Notes: generated by a model from the letters alone, not told the origin. DNA of 64,000 bases from Mycolicibacterium wolinskyi (GCF_002101965.1 NZ_LQQA01000031.1:248001-312000), one strand, 5' to 3'. Positions 35,225 to 44,627 are shown, numbered from the stretch's first letter. Numbers and translations: made by a program.

Positions 35225-36526
35225 GTGACCCTGCTGAGTTGGAAGTATGTCGAGGCCCGCGCCGACGATGACTTCGTCGTCGCCCCGCACGAGCGGCTGG
35301 ACTGGGCCCGCACCATCGGAATCGGCGCCCAACACGTCGTGGCGATGTTCGGTGCCACGTTCCTGGTGCCGGTGCTGACGGGGTTCCCGCCCGCCACCAC
35401 CCTGCTGTTCTCCGGCGTCGGCACCATCCTGTTCCTGCTCATCACCGGCAACCGCCTGCCCAGCTACCTCGGGTCGAGCTTCTCGGTGATCGCACCCGTG
35501 ACCGCGGCGGTCGCCGCCGAGGGAACCGGCAGCGCGCTGGGCGGGTTGATCGCGGTCGGCGTGCTGTTGATCCTCATCGGTGCGGTCGTGCATCTGGTCG
35601 GCACGCGATGGATCGATCTGGTCCTGCCGCCGGTGGTGACCGGCGCGATCGTGGCGCTGATCGGGTTCAACCTGGCGCCTGCCGCCAAGAACAACTTCGA
35701 GAAGGGTCCGCTGGTCGGCCTCGTCACGCTGGTTCTGCTGGTGGCCACCCTGGCGTTCTTCCGCGGAATCATCGGCAGGCTGGCCATATTCGGCGCCGTC
35801 GCGGTCGGCTATCTGATGGCGCTGATCCTCGGCGAGGTCGACACGTCGGCGATCGCCGCCGCGCCGTGGGTGGGCCTGCCCGAGTTCCAGGCGCCGACAT
35901 TCACGATCAGCGTGCTGCCGCTGTTCTTGCCCGCGGTCATCGCACTCGTCGCCGAGAACATCGGCCACGTCAAGTCCGTCGGCCAGATGACGGGCACCGA
36001 CATGGACCCGCTCATCGGGCGGGCACTGGCAGCCGACGGCGTGGCGACGGTGCTGGCCGGCGCCGGCGGCGGTTCTGCCACTACCACCTACGCCGAGAAC
36101 ATCGGCGTGATGGCCGCGACACGGGTCTACTCGACCGCCGCGTATTGGGTCGCGGCGGCCGTGGCGATCGGATTGTCCCTGTGCCCCAAGGTCGGTGCGA
36201 CGATCTCGGCGATACCGCCGGGTGTCCTCGGCGGCGCCACGATCGTGCTCTACGGGCTCGTCGGCATCCTCGGCGTCCGCATCTGGCTGACCAACCACGT
36301 CGACTTCGCCAAGCCGATCAACCAGATGACCGCAGCGATACCGCTCATCATCGGCATCGCCGACTTCACCTGGCAGGCCGGGTCTTTGACATTCACCGGT
36401 ATCGCGCTCGGCTCGATCGCGGCCCTGCTGATCTTCCACGGCATGCGTTCGCTGGAGTTCCTGGGCGGCCTCGGCAGGCGCAAAAGCTCACTCCCCGAGC
36501 GCGTTGACCACCCGGGTGAACACTGA
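35225..36526 (+). CDS. NCS2 uracil/xanthine permease
   Basis: This 433-aa protein of the nucleobase:cation symporter-2 family has about 14 helices. It shows RTIGIGAQHVVAMFGATFLVPVLTGFPP, the substrate-site segment LVAENIGHVKSVGQMTG, GGGSATTTYAENIGVMAATRVYS and NQMTAAIPLIIGI. The glutamate in VAENIG and the histidine after it are typical of UraA-like uracil carriers. The GTG start gives a short leader at most. The 3' end overlaps the convergent flavoprotein gene by 39 bp. Confidence 0.92.
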   Translation: MTLLSWKYVEARADDDFVVAPHERLDWARTIGIGAQHVVAMFGATFLVPVLTGFPPATTLLFSGVGTILFLLITGNRLPSYLGSSFSVIAPVTAAVAAEGTGSALGGLIAVGVLLILIGAVVHLVGTRWIDLVLPPVVTGAIVALIGFNLAPAAKNNFEKGPLVGLVTLVLLVATLAFFRGIIGRLAIFGAVAVGYLMALILGEVDTSAIAAAPWVGLPEFQAPTFTISVLPLFLPAVIALVAENIGHVKSVGQMTGTDMDPLIGRALAADGVATVLAGAGGGSATTTYAENIGVMAATRVYSTAAYWVAAAVAIGLSLCPKVGATISAIPPGVLGGATIVLYGLVGILGVRIWLTNHVDFAKPINQMTAAIPLIIGIADFTWQAGSLTFTGIALGSIAALLIFHGMRSLEFLGGLGRRKSSLPERVDHPGEH

Positions 36527-37504
36527 CGGCAGGGCCGCCGCGGCCGGCGTGATGGCCGCCCGCACCGGGCGAAAACCGCTGCCGTGCAACAGCGCTGCCG
36601 TCAGGAACCGGTAGCGGCGGGTCATCGTTCGCCACTGCCGGTCGTAATCCTGGGGCCGGTCGGCCAGCACACAGCCCACGAGCAACTCCGCCGCGCCGAA
36701 CGCGAGACCCATCCCCTCGCCAGTGAGCGCGTCGATGTAGCCGGCGGCGTCGCCGACGAGCAGAACCCGGCCTGCCGTGCGGTGGCGTACCTTCTGCCGC
36801 AACGGACCTGCCGCCCGGTCCTGGCCGTGCGGCAGGCCGTCGATCCGCTCGGCCAGTTCAGGGAACTGCTGGAGGTGTTCGCCGAACCCGCCGCGCGTCG
36901 ATTTGAGGATCGCGATGCCGACGCAGTCGTCGTTGACCGGCGTCACGTACGCCTCGGTGTCATGCGCCCAGTACACCTCGACGCAGTCCGACCACGGTGC
37001 GATCTGCACGTGCCGCCGGATCCCCCACCGACGGCGCTGCGCCTCGCCGCTCGCAAGCCCCAACGCCCGGCGGATCGGTGAGTGCAGCCCGTCGGCGGCG
37101 GCCAGGTACCGCGCCCGAAAACCCGCTGCGCTCACCGACGTCGAGTCCTGCGTGACCTCACCGACCTCGCCGTGCACCACCCGCACGCCTGCCACGGCCG
37201 CGGCTTCGGACAGCGCTGCGTGGAGCACCGTACGGCGCACCCCGCGCCCGGCGCCGTCGCGGAACCGGGCCTCCGCACATCGGCGGCCGTCGAGGTAGCG
37301 GATGCCGTGAAAGTCTCTTCCCTCGACTGTTGCGCCGAGGCGCTCCAACTGCCGGACCGAGTGCGGCATCAAACCTTCACCGCACGCCTTGTCGATCGGG
37401 CCGCGCCGGTGCTCGACGACGACGGCTTCGAGCCCGGCCCGCGCCGCGTGCACCGCGGTCGCCAGCCCGGCAGGGCCGCCTCCCGCGACGAGCAGATCGA
37501 TCAC
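36488..37504 (-). CDS. FAD-dependent oxidoreductase, geranylgeranyl-reductase-like, of the polyketide cluster
   Basis: This 338-aa flavoprotein has LLVAGGGPAGLATAVHAARAGL (FAD), DKACGEGLMPHSVRQLERLG, CVGIAILK and VLLVGDAAGYIDALTGEGMGLAFGAAELL (the second FAD motif). It belongs to the group-A hydroxylase/geranylgeranyl-reductase superfamily. In mycobacterial type III PKS clusters such an enzyme is thought to oxidise the resorcinol product to a quinone. The GTG overlaps the methyltransferase stop by 3 nt, so it should be the last gene of the operon. Confidence 0.87.
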   Translation of the reverse strand: MIDLLVAGGGPAGLATAVHAARAGLEAVVVEHRRGPIDKACGEGLMPHSVRQLERLGATVEGRDFHGIRYLDGRRCAEARFRDGAGRGVRRTVLHAALSEAAAVAGVRVVHGEVGEVTQDSTSVSAAGFRARYLAAADGLHSPIRRALGLASGEAQRRRWGIRRHVQIAPWSDCVEVYWAHDTEAYVTPVNDDCVGIAILKSTRGGFGEHLQQFPELAERIDGLPHGQDRAAGPLRQKVRHRTAGRVLLVGDAAGYIDALTGEGMGLAFGAAELLVGCVLADRPQDYDRQWRTMTRRYRFLTAALLHGSGFRPVRAAITPAAAALPSVFTRVVNALGE

Positions 37505-38010
37505 GTCAAGCCCTGCAACGCTTCGTTTTCCACGCGAATGCGGGTACGCAGCAACACCGCGTTGGCAATCGAGAACACCAGTGCGGTGATCCAGCCGCCG
37601 CGCACGAGGGGCAGGGCCGCGCCTTCGGCGACCACGGCCACATAATTGGGGTGCGGGATCACGCGGTACGGCCCGTCGACGACCCGGCTCGCCCCGGGCA
37701 CCACCACAACCCGGGTGTTCCACTGGCGGCCGAGCGTCGTGATGCACCACCAACGCAGCCCCTGTGCGGCCAGCACGACCGCGAACATCGGCCAACCCAG
37801 CGCAGGCCGGAACGTGCGCCTGCGTCCCTCTGCCAGCGCGCCGACCAGCAGCCCGGTGTGCAGTGCCACCATCACCGGGTAGTGACCGGCGCCGAACTCC
37901 TTGCCGCCGTTCGCCTTACTCCATTCGAGGTTGCGTTTGGACACCACCAGCTCGAGCAGCCGTTCGGCGGCGACGGCAGCGATCAGCGTCGTATAGCTCT
38001 TCACGCCCAT
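37501..38010 (-). CDS. Isoprenylcysteine-carboxyl-methyltransferase-like membrane methyltransferase
   Basis: This 169-aa protein has four or five helices and the ICMT/PEMT C-terminal signature (RVVDGPYRVIPHPNYVAVVAEGAALPLV), which binds S-adenosylmethionine. Proteins of this kind beside type III PKSs O-methylate the alkyl-phenolic product. The ATG at 38010 shares one base with the PKS stop. A TTG 9 nt earlier is possible but less likely. It lies directly downstream of the broken PKS gene. Confidence 0.87.
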   Translation of the reverse strand: MGVKSYTTLIAAVAAERLLELVVSKRNLEWSKANGGKEFGAGHYPVMVALHTGLLVGALAEGRRRTFRPALGWPMFAVVLAAQGLRWWCITTLGRQWNTRVVVVPGASRVVDGPYRVIPHPNYVAVVAEGAALPLVRGGWITALVFSIANAVLLRTRIRVENEALQGLT

Positions 38011-39098
38011 CAACGCCAACGCAGCAGAACCAGCTCGGAGCAGAACCCCGGGCCCATCGCCATCAAGACTCCCGGACTACCCGCGGGCGGTCGCTTGCGG
38101 ATCGTGTCGCGCAACACGTGCAGCACCGAGGACGAGGACAGATTGCCGACCTCGGCCAGCGATTGCCACGTGAGATCGAGTGCGTCCGTGGGCAATTCGA
38201 GGGTCTCGATGATGGCCTCGATCACCTTCGGCCCGCCGGGGTGGCTCACCCACGCCCCCACGTCGCCGACCGTCAGCCCGTGATCGCCCAGGAATCCGGT
38301 GACGTCGTCGCCCAGGTACCGCCCGACGAAGGCGGGCACCTCGGCGCTCAGCACGATCTCGAATCCCTGCGTGCCGATGTCCCAGCCCATCGCGTGCAAC
38401 GAGTCCGGGTAGAGATGGCTGCGGGAGTCGAGCACGTCGGGTCCGCTCGGGTCGAGTTCTTGCGCGCGCTGCTCGCCGACCGCGACCACCGCGGACGCGC
38501 CGTCACCGAACAGCGCACCGGCCACCAGTGTCGGCATCGACGGATGGTGCTTGCGCGTAAGCTAACACAGCTCGACCGACACCAGCACCGCGACCTTGTC
38601 GGGCGCGCCGCGCAAGTAGTCGTTGAGCCGGGCGATACCGGCCGCCCCGGCCACGCAGCCAAGCCCGAAGATCGGGATGCGGCGCACGTCCGGCCGCAGG
38701 CCGAGCCGGCCCGCGATCCGCGCGTCGAGGGACGGGACAACGGCGCCGGTGACGGTGGTGGTGACGATCAGATCGACGTCCTCCGGACGCAGCCCGGCCT
38801 CGTCGAGCGCACCGGATAACGCCTCACACCCAAGATCTGTTGCGTGGTCGATGAATAAATTGTTCGTCTCGCCGAAATCACTCAACCTGGCGTATTCCTC
38901 AATGGGTCTTACCAGGTACCTACTGTTAACTTTTGCGCTTTTATGCAGGGATCGGACGATTTCCTCGTGCTCAGCGTATCCCGGCAGGTCAAGCAGGGTC
39001 TCCGTGACCTCTTCCTGGGTGTATCTATAGGGCGGCAGGACGCCGTGAACGCCGGCAATAGTGCAGTATCGAGACATTCCCGCGACATTAATTCCCAT
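38010..39098 (-). pseudogene. Type III polyketide synthase interrupted by one in-frame TAG
   Basis: The whole 362-codon chalcone-synthase-like frame is readable and collinear with M. tuberculosis Pks11/Pks18, but codon 179 (38564-38562) is TAG. The upstream part holds catalytic Cys148 (FGLGCVAGAAG). The downstream part holds His286 (WVSHPGGPKV) and Asn319 (EVGNLSSSS). The stop follows VSVELC, where homologues have Ser (SLT), so one base change (TCG to TAG) explains it. A truncated product would lack two of three catalytic residues. Codons elsewhere look undamaged, so the mutation is recent, a sequencing error, or read through. The start could also be ATG 39077. Confidence 0.88.
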
Positions 39099-39115
39099 AC
39101 CCGATATACGGGGGC

Positions 39116-41323
39116 CTACGTCTTCTGGTTCAACGGTTCGTCTGTGAATCCGAGTCGGTCATGGATAAGCACCAAAGGCCGCGGTGCCCACCAATTCCAC
39201 CGGCCCATCACATGCATGAATGCCGGTACCAAAACCATCCTGACCAGCGTCGCGTCCATCAGGACCGCGAGCGTCAGACCGAGGCCGAACATCCGCATGA
39301 ACGACACGTTCGCGGCGATCAGCGCCGCGAACGAGATAGACATCACAAGCGCCGCCGCGGTGACGACGCGGCCGGTCCGGGCGAGCCCGAGCGCCACGCT
39401 CTCGCCGACATCGGCCGACGTGCGGTCCGAAGCCAGCCAGTACTCGCGGATGCGCGACAGCAGGAACACCTCGTAGTCCATCGACAAGCCGAACGCGATG
39501 CAGAACAGCAGCACCGGGATGTTCGCGACGAGCGTGCCGGTCGAGGTGGTTCCGAAGGCGCCGAGGTGTCCGTCCTGGAAGATCCACACCATCGCGCCGA
39601 ACGCCGCGGTCAGCGAAAGAACATTGAGAACAAGCGCTTTCGCGGGCAACACGACGCTGCCGGTGAGCAGGAACAACAGACAGAACGTGATGACGGCGAT
39701 CAGGCCGAGCACCAACGGCAGCCGGGACGTGATGGCGTTGACGCTGTCGCGGTCGGTCTGCGCGAGCCCGGTCATCTCGACCGCCCTGCCGCCCGGACCG
39801 GCGACCTCGTGCAACCGGTCGAGTTGCGCGTCGGAGGCGTCCGAGAACAGCGGCGCGGTACTCGACACCGTGAGGAACGTCGAGCCGTCGCGTTCGTCGG
39901 CCGCGGCGCTCGGCGGGCCTGCCTGCCGGCCGTCGACGAACGTCGCGGTCGGCGTGGAGACGGCCGCGACGTCGACGACGCGCGAGAGTTCGGCTGCGTA
40001 ACGGTCCATCTCGGCTCTCGCGACGCCCCGCGAGTCGGGGATGACGACTTTGACCTCGGTGGCGGAATTGTTCTCGAAGTCGGTGCGCAGCTGATCGCCG
40101 ACCTGGTGCGCCGAGGCGGATTTCGGCAACACGCGATCGTCGGGAAAGCCCCACTTGACGTTGAAGAACGGCAATCCCAGCAACACCAGGAGGGCGACAA
40201 CGGCCAGCCCGATCGGAATGGCCCGCCGCAGAACGAACTTCGTGGAGCGGTACCAGAACTGGCGTTCGACGGGTTTGGATGTGCGTGCGGGGCCGTCGAT
40301 TCGGCTGCCCAGCAGAACGATCGCCGCCGGGGTGATGACCAGGGCCGCGATCGCGGCGAACACCACGGTCGCGACCCCGGCATACGCGAAGGACTTGAGG
40401 AAGTACATCGGGAACAGCACGAGCACCGACATCGGCAACGCCACCGTGGTCGCCGAGAACACCACGGTGCGGCCAGCCGTCACCATGGTGCGCACCAGCG
40501 CGTCCTCACGACCAAGACCGTCGGCCAACTCGTCGCGGAACCGGCTGATCATCAGAAGCGTGTAATCGATTGCGAGCGCGAGGCCCATGGCCATACAGAG
40601 GTTGAGCGCGAACACCGACACGTCGGCCAACATCGTGATGGCGCGCAGCACCGCGAGCGATCCCAGGATCGCCATCACGCCGACCACGACGGGCACCGCG
40701 GCGGCCAGCAATCCGCCGAACACCCACACGAGCACCAGGAAGCTGAGTGGGATGGCGATCGACTCCATCAACAGCAAATCGCGTTGCGATTGTTCGGTGA
40801 TCTGGGTGTTGACCATCGCCACACCACCGGCACGCACGGTCACCTCATCACGGTCGTGGACGAGGGCCTCGGTCAGTTCCTCGGCATGGTTCTGCGCGTA
40901 CTTCTCGCCGCCGGTGATTCCGGCGACGATCAGGCCGGCACTGCGGTCCTTGCTCAGCAGCTCGGCCACCGCGAGCTGCGGCGCCGTCCACGCCGAGGTC
41001 ACCTGCGCCACATGGGGCGAACGCTCCAGCTCGTCGACGATGCCGACCGCGACCTCGCGCGCCGCCGGGCTCATCGCGCCGTCCGGCGCGGACACGATGA
41101 TCAGCAGCTGTTGATCGCCGCGGTTGAACTTGCCGGCCAGCATCGCCTCGGCGCGCGACGATTCGGCATGCGGATCCTGGAAGCCCCCGGCGGAGAGTTT
41201 CTGGGTTACCGGAATCCCGAAGATCGCGGCCGCGACCGCGACAAGCACGGCGATACCGATGATCCGGCGCGGCGTTGCGATGGCCAGTCGCGCGAGACGT
41301 TCGAGGGCGCCGGGGTTCTCCAC
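39116..41323 (-). CDS. MmpL-family RND transporter
   Basis: This 735-aa inner-membrane exporter has 12 helices in two halves, each with a long extracytoplasmic loop. The first half shows VFALNLCMAMGLALAIDYTLLMISRFRDEL and the second GLSMDYEVFLLSRIREYW, both with the Asp-Tyr pair of the proton relay. MmpL proteins move lipids or siderophores to the cell envelope. Here it lies between two lipoprotein peptidases and a type III PKS in one operon, so it may export the polyketide. The GTG at 41323 follows the peptidase gene by 23 nt. Confidence 0.92.
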   Translation of the reverse strand: MENPGALERLARLAIATPRRIIGIAVLVAVAAAIFGIPVTQKLSAGGFQDPHAESSRAEAMLAGKFNRGDQQLLIIVSAPDGAMSPAAREVAVGIVDELERSPHVAQVTSAWTAPQLAVAELLSKDRSAGLIVAGITGGEKYAQNHAEELTEALVHDRDEVTVRAGGVAMVNTQITEQSQRDLLLMESIAIPLSFLVLVWVFGGLLAAAVPVVVGVMAILGSLAVLRAITMLADVSVFALNLCMAMGLALAIDYTLLMISRFRDELADGLGREDALVRTMVTAGRTVVFSATTVALPMSVLVLFPMYFLKSFAYAGVATVVFAAIAALVITPAAIVLLGSRIDGPARTSKPVERQFWYRSTKFVLRRAIPIGLAVVALLVLLGLPFFNVKWGFPDDRVLPKSASAHQVGDQLRTDFENNSATEVKVVIPDSRGVARAEMDRYAAELSRVVDVAAVSTPTATFVDGRQAGPPSAAADERDGSTFLTVSSTAPLFSDASDAQLDRLHEVAGPGGRAVEMTGLAQTDRDSVNAITSRLPLVLGLIAVITFCLLFLLTGSVVLPAKALVLNVLSLTAAFGAMVWIFQDGHLGAFGTTSTGTLVANIPVLLFCIAFGLSMDYEVFLLSRIREYWLASDRTSADVGESVALGLARTGRVVTAAALVMSISFAALIAANVSFMRMFGLGLTLAVLMDATLVRMVLVPAFMHVMGRWNWWAPRPLVLIHDRLGFTDEPLNQKT

Positions 41324-41346
41324 CGGCCTATCGTGCCCGAAAGCGC

Positions 41347-42786
41347 TCAGCCGTGGTGGCGTTGGTCACGGGGCGGAACCCCGTTGGGCCCGTCCGTCGA
41401 CAACGCGTAGGTACCGACCACGAACCCGACGGCGGGTCCCATGATCGACAGCGCTTTGGCGTCGACGTTGTCGATCGTGTCGCGCGCGGTGTGGTAGTTC
41501 GGGTCGAAGGCCACTCCGGCACGGCCACCCCAGAGTCGGGCCTGCACTCCTGTTTTCAGCTGTGACGACCCCGTGGTCGCGCCTCCGATGGGGACGCCGG
41601 CCGTCACGAACGGACCGTAATCGGTGTTGGCGCTCAACGGCATGTCGGCGGGCCGCACGCCGGCCAGGTTGAGATATCCGGCGATGGTTCGCTCGATGCC
41701 CGCCGAACCCTCGGGAACGGGTTTGGCGTCGCCGGCCTGCGCCGACTGGTCACCGTCGTACGTGAAGTAGCCGGCGTTGGTCGAACCGAGCATGTCGAAG
41801 TTGAGGTAGAGCGCGAGCTCGTCGAGCTGTTCGGGCTGCAGGCCGCGGACGTACTGCGTCGACCCCTCCAGTCCCGTCTCTTCGGCGCCCCAGAACGCGA
41901 ACCGGACGGCGTTGTGGATCTGTGGCGAACCGCCGAGCTGCAGCGCCGTCTCCAACACCGCGGCCACCCCGGTGCCGTTGTCGTTGATACCCGGCCCGGC
42001 GGCGATGCTGTCGAGATGCGCCCCGACCATCACCACGTCGGTTGTCGATCCGGTTTTGGTCTGCGCCAGCAGGTTTCGCGACTTCATCATTTCGGCTTTG
42101 CTGTCGAGCGTCAACCGGACCGGGGCTGAGGTGCGGCGCAGTGCGGTGTCCGCGGTCTTGTCGATGACGCCGACCGGCACCTTGAGCTGGCCGTAGTAGC
42201 CGGACGTGAACAGACCGGCCGGGCTGGGCCGCGTGGTGCTGACCACGAGCAGCCCGACGGCGCCTTCGGCGAGTGCGGTGTTCTGCTTGACGACGATGGA
42301 GCATCCGGTGTCGTCGACCACCGCGATGGCCCCGTCGATGTCCACGCCCGAATAGTCGGCGGCCGCACAGCCGGCCGGTTTACCCGGGCGCAGGGTGGGC
42401 GCGTTGAGCCCGCCGGGCGCCGTGGTGACGAGCAGCGAGGCCTGGTCGACGGGATAACGGCGACCCGACACGGTCAGGTTGGGACTGCCGCCGCGCATCG
42501 TGCCCAGGCGCTCGAACTCAGGCGTCGAAACGTCGAAACCCTTGTCCCGCAAGAGCTGCGCGACATAGTCCAGGCTCGCGTCGTAACCCGGTGTGCCCTG
42601 CCCCCGATTGCCGTCGTTCGCGTCGGCGATCTCGGCGAACTTGCGCAGATGCGCGAACATGCCGTCGACGGTGATGCGCTGCGCCAGATCGTGCGGCAGC
42701 TCGGTCGGCGGTGGCGTCGGCGCGGAGGAACACCCCGCCGCGACCGTGGCCGCCAGTGCCGCCGCGGCCAGCCAGCGCGATCTCAC
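41347..42786 (-). CDS. LpqL-like lipoprotein M28 aminopeptidase (second copy)
   Basis: This 479-aa lipoprotein (MRSRWLAAAALAATVAAGC, lipobox VAAGC) has a PA (protease-associated) insert at about 130-235 and an M28 zinc-peptidase domain. Zinc ligands are visible in VMVGAHLDSI (His), GINDNGTG (Asp), FWGAEETGL (Glu-Glu), LNFDMLGS (Asp) and FDPNYHTARDT (His). It is clearly a paralogue of the gene just upstream, with matching segments throughout. The ATG overlaps that gene's stop by 4 nt. It probably removes N-terminal residues from peptides outside the membrane. Confidence 0.9.
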   Translation of the reverse strand: MRSRWLAAAALAATVAAGCSSAPTPPPTELPHDLAQRITVDGMFAHLRKFAEIADANDGNRGQGTPGYDASLDYVAQLLRDKGFDVSTPEFERLGTMRGGSPNLTVSGRRYPVDQASLLVTTAPGGLNAPTLRPGKPAGCAAADYSGVDIDGAIAVVDDTGCSIVVKQNTALAEGAVGLLVVSTTRPSPAGLFTSGYYGQLKVPVGVIDKTADTALRRTSAPVRLTLDSKAEMMKSRNLLAQTKTGSTTDVVMVGAHLDSIAAGPGINDNGTGVAAVLETALQLGGSPQIHNAVRFAFWGAEETGLEGSTQYVRGLQPEQLDELALYLNFDMLGSTNAGYFTYDGDQSAQAGDAKPVPEGSAGIERTIAGYLNLAGVRPADMPLSANTDYGPFVTAGVPIGGATTGSSQLKTGVQARLWGGRAGVAFDPNYHTARDTIDNVDAKALSIMGPAVGFVVGTYALSTDGPNGVPPRDQRHHG

Positions 42787-44294
42787 TGCGGGCTGATCTC
42801 GTGGCGCGTGCGGTCGGACCGGATCGGTATCCCGTTGCGGCCCCGCTGATCCTGTGCATACAAGCCGACGGCGAACGCCACGCCTTCACCATGGATCTGT
42901 AGCGCATCCCGGTCCACGTGTTCCAGGGTATCGGTGTTCTTGTGGTAGTTGGGGTCGAATGGTTGGTCGGCCTGCCCGCCCCACTCCTGCGCCTGCTCAG
43001 CGGTCATCTTGTCCTCGGCCCCGGAGAACAGGCCCCCCGCGGGGATGCCGGCCAACGTGAACCCGTCATAGTCCGAGCGCCCATCGAAACTGGTGTCCTG
43101 CGGCATCTTTCCCGCATCGGCCAAATAGGCCGCCAGTGTCCGCTCGATACCGGCCGAGCCCTCGGGCACACGCGGCACCCCGCGTCCTTCGATCGGCGCG
43201 GACTGATCGCCGTCGTAGGTGAAGTAGCCGGGGTTCGGTGACCCGAGCATGTCGAAGTTGAGATACAGCGCGATGTCCTTGAGGCCTTCGGTGTCGAGCG
43301 ACTCGACATAGTTCGTCGACCCCAGCAAGCCTTCCTCCTCGGCGCCCCAGAACCCGAACCGGACCGCGTTGTTCACGTCGGGCGAACTGCCGAGCTGCAG
43401 TGCGGTCTCCAGCACGGCCGCGACGCCCGAACCGTTGTCGTTGATACCAGGGCCCTCGGGGACGCTGTCGAGGTGCGCGCCGACCATCACCACGTCCGAC
43501 GTCGAACCGGTCTTGGTCTGCGCGATGACGTTGCGGGTGCGCTCGGTGCGCACCCCGGCGTTGAGCCGGATGGTGGTCGGTCCCGGGTTGGCGCGCAGAC
43601 GTTCGCCGTCGTCCTTGGTGACGCTGACGACGGGGATCTTGACGTCGGTGCGGCGCCCGAGGGTTCCGCCCATCTCGTCGCCGTCGACGTTGTTGGCGAC
43701 GATCATCGCGACGGCGCCGCGCTCGGCGGCCGCGGCCTGCTTGGCACCGAACGGGCAGGCGCCCCGGTCGACCAGCACCACCGCGCCTGCGACGGGCAGA
43801 CCGTCGTAGTCGCTTGCTTCACAGCCGGGCGAGTCCTCGGTGGGCGCCGCGACGAGCGGGCCGGACACGCCTTCGGGCCGCGTGCCGATCGTGAACTCCA
43901 GCGGCCTGGCCGTGACCGGTTGACCGCCCACGGTGACCTGCGGGTCCTCCGAGAACGGCAGGCGCACCTCGAACTCCGGGGTCTGCACGTCAAAGCCCTT
44001 GTCGCGCAGCGCATTGGCGACGAACTCGACACTGGCGTCGTAGCCCGCGGTGCCGAGCGCGCGGTTGCCGTCGTGGGCGTCGGCGATCTCCTGCAGTTTG
44101 GTCAGATGGCCCATCATGGCGTCGGCCGAGACGCGCTCGCGCAGCTGGTTGGCGAACTCCGTCGCCGCGGGTGACGACGTCTGCGCCTCCTGCGTCGGCG
44201 TATCACTCTGCAGTTCGGTCTTCGCATCACAACCGGCCAGTGCCACGGTCAGCACGACCGCACCAAGCACTGCCCCCGTCAAACTACGTCGCAT
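42783..44294 (-). CDS. lpqL: Lipoprotein M28 aminopeptidase LpqL
   Basis: This 503-aa lipoprotein has signal MRRSLTGAVLGAVVLTVALAGC (lipobox LAGC), a PA domain at about 135-250 and an M28 domain. It shows VMVGAHLDSVPEGPGINDNGSG, FWGAEEEGLLGS, LNFDMLGSPNPGYFTYDGDQS and FDPNYHKNTDT, so both zinc sites are complete. It is the positional homologue of Rv0418 (lpqL), which lies beside thiG in M. tuberculosis. ATG 44294 gives a proper signal peptide. It is the first gene of the operon that runs through mmpL to the PKS genes. Confidence 0.92.
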   Translation of the reverse strand: MRRSLTGAVLGAVVLTVALAGCDAKTELQSDTPTQEAQTSSPAATEFANQLRERVSADAMMGHLTKLQEIADAHDGNRALGTAGYDASVEFVANALRDKGFDVQTPEFEVRLPFSEDPQVTVGGQPVTARPLEFTIGTRPEGVSGPLVAAPTEDSPGCEASDYDGLPVAGAVVLVDRGACPFGAKQAAAAERGAVAMIVANNVDGDEMGGTLGRRTDVKIPVVSVTKDDGERLRANPGPTTIRLNAGVRTERTRNVIAQTKTGSTSDVVMVGAHLDSVPEGPGINDNGSGVAAVLETALQLGSSPDVNNAVRFGFWGAEEEGLLGSTNYVESLDTEGLKDIALYLNFDMLGSPNPGYFTYDGDQSAPIEGRGVPRVPEGSAGIERTLAAYLADAGKMPQDTSFDGRSDYDGFTLAGIPAGGLFSGAEDKMTAEQAQEWGGQADQPFDPNYHKNTDTLEHVDRDALQIHGEGVAFAVGLYAQDQRGRNGIPIRSDRTRHEISPQ

Positions 44295-44627
44295 TGCACC
44301 CACGGTAGCCGGTGCCGGCAACGGCCTGGCGATAAATCGATTGCGGGCGGCTTTGCTGACATGCGATGGTTTTGCCCGGAGTCATCGAGGAAGCAGGCAC
44401 AGCGGGGTACCGCGACGTTTCTGTGAGTTGCTCGTGGCACCGTGGCACGGTCAAGGCCGAGGTTCGAATCCTCTCCACCCTTCGATATCCGCCGTCCGGG
44501 ACTCCGTGGCCAGTGGCCCTGCGGCCCACACCCGCCGGCACGGGGGTGTGACGCCCCGCCGCTGGTTGCGCCCGGCCGGCGGTATCCCCGTGCTGCGCAG
44601 ACAGATACGCCCGAGAGGAGGACACGC
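44295..44627. other. 333-bp divergent intergenic region with a tRNA-like fragment
   Basis: This region separates lpqL from the SPFH gene. It contains GAGG-TTCGAAT-CCTC at 44459-44473, an ideal tRNA T-arm, followed by CCACCC. No 5' acceptor strand, D-arm or anticodon arm can be found upstream. No gene is supported. The last 20 bp hold a strong AGAGGAGGA ribosome site for the SPFH gene. Confidence 0.45.

Noticed and set aside
39161..41410. A 749-codon plus-strand frame opposite mmpL
   Set aside because: The product is His/Gln/Arg/Asp-rich low-complexity sequence typical of the antisense of a membrane-protein gene, while the minus frame encodes a clear MmpL.
22797..44294. Genomic island with integrase, phage or defence genes
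   Set aside because: No integrase, transposase, toxin-antitoxin, restriction or phage gene was found, and the base composition looks uniform.
44400..44485. A complete tRNA gene
   Set aside because: Only the T-arm is present. No complementary acceptor strand, D-arm or anticodon stem is found upstream.
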